Below, one piece after another: positions 61,476 to 64,000 of a stretch of DNA of 64,000 nucleotides (position 1 is the stretch's first letter; every line of letters starts with the position of its first letter). The DNA lies in the NCBI GenBank assembly GCA_018820855.1, contig JAHJNL010000042.1:1-64000 (forward strand), read 5' to 3'. This stretch comes from Pseudomonadota bacterium (GTDB taxonomy: Bacteria > Desulfobacterota > Desulfobulbia > Desulfobulbales > Desulfocapsaceae). Both the position numbers and the translations under genes were made by a program. The notes under the pieces are model-generated. The model searched no databases, was not told where the DNA came from, and saw only the letters and a program-made list of their open reading frames with translations.

Positions 61476-63152
61476 ATGATAAAAAACAAAAGACATCACA
61501 GGGCGAATTATAACTGTTCCCTCAGCCGAATAACCTGGACACTGTTGCTGTTCATCCTGTTGAGCGGAGGGGCCAATGCAGCCGAACAGGATGAATGGAC
61601 TTACTCTATGGTTCGTGGGGATAACCTGTGGAATATAACCGAGCGTTATCTTGATGGAGATTTTCGCTACTGGAACTCGTTGATACGCCTGAACAAGGTC
61701 ACTGATCCTAAGCATATGCCACCGGGGTCCAAGGTTCGTATTCCCTTGCGCTGGTTAAAAATTGATCCTGCCACAGTGCAGGTTCTCGATATACATGGCA
61801 AAGTACAGTATATCGAAGCGCAACAGGCAGAAGCCAGGGATCTTACAGCCAGTACGCACCTCAAAGATGGTGATCAGGTCATGGTTGATGAAGGTGCGAA
61901 CGTTGTTCTGCAATTTGTCGATCAATCAAGACTTTTCCTGGGAAGCGGCAGCCGCGTGGAATTGGATCGGGTAAGGAAATTTTCGAACAGCGGACTGGCT
62001 GATAGTAAAGTGGATCTTCAGAAAGGTCGAAGTGAAAGTAAGGTAAAGACCAGGAATAGTCGTTTTCAAATCAAGACCCCCTCTGCAAATACCGCAGTTC
62101 GCGGGACTGATTTTCGCGTTACTGTGGATCAGGAAGATCCCAATCTCTCAAGAATAGAGGTATTGGGCGGTATTGTCAAAACCAGCAACAGCGACGGAGC
62201 ACGTGATGTCACGGCCGGATTTGGCACTACCGTAACCAAGGGTGAAGGCCCCGGTTCCCTCGTAAGATTATTATCAACTCCGGAGATCCTGTCGCCACCC
62301 AATTACAGCCGAAAGTTGCCAGTGGACATTAAATGGCAAAAAGTTGACGGTGCCGAAAAGTATCGAGTACAGATTCACAGTGCCGAAGGAGAGCAAACAC
62401 TGCTGGTTGATGAAGTCCTCTCAATTCCCCGCTTCAATAGCAGTGCATTGGAGGATGGCGACTATATTATCGGGGTGCGGGCCATTGATGCCAATGGTCT
62501 GGAGGGTAAGAACGCTGAACGGATATTGAAACTGGATGCAAGACCTCAGCCGCCACTGGCCATCAGCCCCAAAGACGGTGAGATTGTACGTACGGTTTTG
62601 CCGACATTTGAATGGTCAACTCCCACCGGAGGCACAGGCTATCATTTCCAGTTGTCCGAATATCCTGACCTCAGTTCACCTGTAATCGACAGCACAGAAG
62701 TTACCGGAACCCGTCTTAACCCTGAACAGCTTTCGCCTGGCACCTATTATTGGCATCTGGCCACCTTTGCCGATACCAAGAAAGGGCCTTTTAGTCCGAT
62801 CTGGAATTTCATCTTGCGTCCTGCTCCCAAGGCACCTGATTTATCTGAAATGTCTACCGAGGAAAACGAAACCAATATTACCCTGCACTGGCAGGCAGGA
62901 ACCACGGGACAGCAGTACAAAATACAACTGGCAGAGGATCCTGGCTTTCAAAAAATACTTCAAGCAGAACAATTGTTACAACCTGAACTGGCCATGGAAC
63001 GACCTGCGAACCTGGTCTATTTCCGGGTAAAGGTCATTGATATTGACGGATTTGAAGGAGATTGGAGTCCTGCGCAGCAAATAAAACCACCGCCAGCTCC
63101 CTGGTATTACGTTATTATGCCGATTATTCCTTTCCTTTTCCTTGCATTGTAA
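61476..63152 (+). CDS. Exported LysM/FecR-domain protein
   Basis: 558 residues: signal or anchor segment (about 16-36), LysM domain (about 42-95: YSMVRGDNLWNITERYLDGDFRYWNSLIRLNKV), FecR-like domain (about 105-235 with RFQIKTPSANTAVRGTDFRV), then two fibronectin-like repeats (about 255-350 and 360-460: PVDIKWQKVDGAEKYRVQI; TFEWSTPTGGTGYHFQLSE) and a third weaker one. It ends in a hydrophobic segment (WYYVIMPIIPFLFLAL), probably a C-terminal membrane anchor. It may bind peptidoglycan. The stop overlaps the CHASE2 start (TAATG). LysM-FecR next to CHASE2 sensors is a recurring pair of unknown purpose. Confidence 0.85.
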   Translation: MIKNKRHHRANYNCSLSRITWTLLLFILLSGGANAAEQDEWTYSMVRGDNLWNITERYLDGDFRYWNSLIRLNKVTDPKHMPPGSKVRIPLRWLKIDPATVQVLDIHGKVQYIEAQQAEARDLTASTHLKDGDQVMVDEGANVVLQFVDQSRLFLGSGSRVELDRVRKFSNSGLADSKVDLQKGRSESKVKTRNSRFQIKTPSANTAVRGTDFRVTVDQEDPNLSRIEVLGGIVKTSNSDGARDVTAGFGTTVTKGEGPGSLVRLLSTPEILSPPNYSRKLPVDIKWQKVDGAEKYRVQIHSAEGEQTLLVDEVLSIPRFNSSALEDGDYIIGVRAIDANGLEGKNAERILKLDARPQPPLAISPKDGEIVRTVLPTFEWSTPTGGTGYHFQLSEYPDLSSPVIDSTEVTGTRLNPEQLSPGTYYWHLATFADTKKGPFSPIWNFILRPAPKAPDLSEMSTEENETNITLHWQAGTTGQQYKIQLAEDPGFQKILQAEQLLQPELAMERPANLVYFRVKVIDIDGFEGDWSPAQQIKPPPAPWYYVIMPIIPFLFLAL

Positions 63153-64000
63153 TGTCATTTCCGTGGCTACAAGCAGTTAAGCGATACGGTTTCGGAACTC
63201 TTTTGATATTGGTTGCCATTGTTTTTACCCAGACAGGGCTGCTCACCGGTTTCAGTCGGATATTCTATGACCAGTTCATCCGCTTTTCCACTCAACCGCC
63301 AGCGGAAGACATTATTATTGTGGCTATTGATCAGCACAGCCTGGATAAACTCGGCCGCTGGCCCTGGCCACGCCGCCTGCATGCAGAATTACTGGACAAA
63401 CTTGCCTCATTTAAACCAAAGGTTGTTACATTCGATATCATCTTTGCAGAGCCGGACACCGAGGCATCCCACGATGATGATGTGCTTGCTGAAAGTATTG
63501 CCCAGAACGGGCCGGTTGTTTTACCGATTATGCTTGAAAAACCACGGTCAGCACCGTTGCAGGAAACATTACCTTTGGCTAAATTCAGCGTCGTCGCCGC
63601 AGGACTTGGACATGTCGACACGGAATTAGACAGTGACGGTATTGCCAGATCAGCCTTTCTAAAAGCCGGTCTCGGCAAACCATACTGGCCCACACTGGCA
63701 TTGGCCACTTTACTGGCATCCGGCAGTAACATTCCGGATACTGCATTACCCGGCGAGAGAAACCCTCAACAAACTGTCGTGGACAGCGATTTATGGGTTA
63801 GAGATTTCCGTATTTTTGTCCCTTTCTCCGGCCCTGCCGACCACTTCCAACAGGTTTCCTATGTTGATGTCCTTTCCGGTCATGTCAACCCGTCATCGTT
63901 TACAAACAAGTATGTATTGGTTGGTGCCACGGCAACAGGTCTCGGAGATACTGTCCCCACGCCTGTATCCGCATTAGGTCGTCCAATACCTGGGGTCGAA
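63152..64000 (+). CDS. CHASE2-domain sensor (partial, runs off the right edge)
   Basis: 283 codons are visible. An N-terminal transmembrane segment (about 10-28) is followed by a CHASE2 extracytoplasmic domain: IIIVAIDQHSLDKLGRWPWPRRLHAELLDKL, VVTFDIIFAEPD, GLGHVDTELDSDGIARSAFL and YVDVLSGHV...YVLVGATATGLGDTVPTP. The output domain lies beyond the window; in this family it is often an adenylate cyclase, GGDEF or histidine kinase. Start overlaps the FecR/LysM stop by one base, so the two proteins are made together and may work as ligand-binding and signalling partners. Confidence 0.88.
   Translation, partial: MSFPWLQAVKRYGFGTLLILVAIVFTQTGLLTGFSRIFYDQFIRFSTQPPAEDIIIVAIDQHSLDKLGRWPWPRRLHAELLDKLASFKPKVVTFDIIFAEPDTEASHDDDVLAESIAQNGPVVLPIMLEKPRSAPLQETLPLAKFSVVAAGLGHVDTELDSDGIARSAFLKAGLGKPYWPTLALATLLASGSNIPDTALPGERNPQQTVVDSDLWVRDFRIFVPFSGPADHFQQVSYVDVLSGHVNPSSFTNKYVLVGATATGLGDTVPTPVSALGRPIPGVE

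Noticed and set aside
1-64000. CRISPR arrays, tRNA and rRNA genes, intact insertion sequences
   Set aside because: No regularly spaced repeats, no tRNA-like cloverleaf or rRNA sequence, and no complete transposase were found by reading; a dedicated scan could still find a small RNA.

Overview
The window looks like chromosome from a strictly anaerobic, Gram-negative member of the Desulfobacterota, most likely the Desulfobulbales (sulfate reducers and sulfur disproportionators). This is inferred from gene content: an orange-protein-type NifX/MinD cluster driven by sigma-54, a short Mn-type pyrophosphatase, a class III fructose-bisphosphatase, a c-type cytochrome that appears to carry selenocysteine, and outer-membrane and LapD/LapG functions. 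No rRNA, tRNA or CRISPR array was seen.
Region by region. 1-1420 is an accessory scar: the end of an unidentified gene, a small membrane protein, and an IS110-type transposase start fused in frame to the C-terminal half of an integron integrase. 1424-2542 is an Old Yellow Enzyme oxidoreductase preceded by three copies of a 15-bp palindrome; a fourth copy lies at 6216. 3181-8586 is one minus-strand unit: a PAS/sigma-54 activator, a candidate upstream activating palindrome, a consensus sigma-54 promoter, then NifX-like, DUF5320-like, pseudo-receiver, two ferredoxin-inserted MinD ATPases and two more NifX-like proteins. It closely resembles the orp operons of Desulfovibrio. 8972-10495 is a secreted beta-helix protein. 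10643-12869 is an ivbL-ilvB-ilvN operon of enterobacterial AHAS I type, complete with leader peptide and attenuator.
13272-36952 is mostly housekeeping: SixA, Pcm, a hibernation-factor/cold-shock fusion, PEBP, Lrp plus alanine dehydrogenase, patatin, a catalytically degraded GlpX homologue beside an intact class III FBPase, PepA, CorC-type transporter, DegS-like protease, MgtE, TPR-methyltransferase, PurM, MogA, EF-G2, MurJ and Dus. 36952-44716 is rich in second-messenger parts: a HEAT/cNMP-binding/PilZ protein and a receiver-GAF-adenylate cyclase. 45142-48094 holds RarA followed by the most striking gene, a periplasmic phosphoesterase-like tetrahaem cytochrome whose reading frame crosses an in-frame TGA followed at the correct distance by a SECIS-like hairpin with a GGTCT loop.
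48211-55619 holds PpaC, an unknown anchored protein, a GYF/AIM24 protein, a DUF533 protein, a SprA-related protease, an M18 aminopeptidase and a lytic transglycosylase. 56064-60478 encodes TolC, LapG and LapD, the parts that secrete and proteolytically release a large surface adhesin under c-di-GMP control; the adhesin itself is not in the window. The end holds a LysM/FecR protein translationally coupled to a CHASE2 sensor that runs off the edge.
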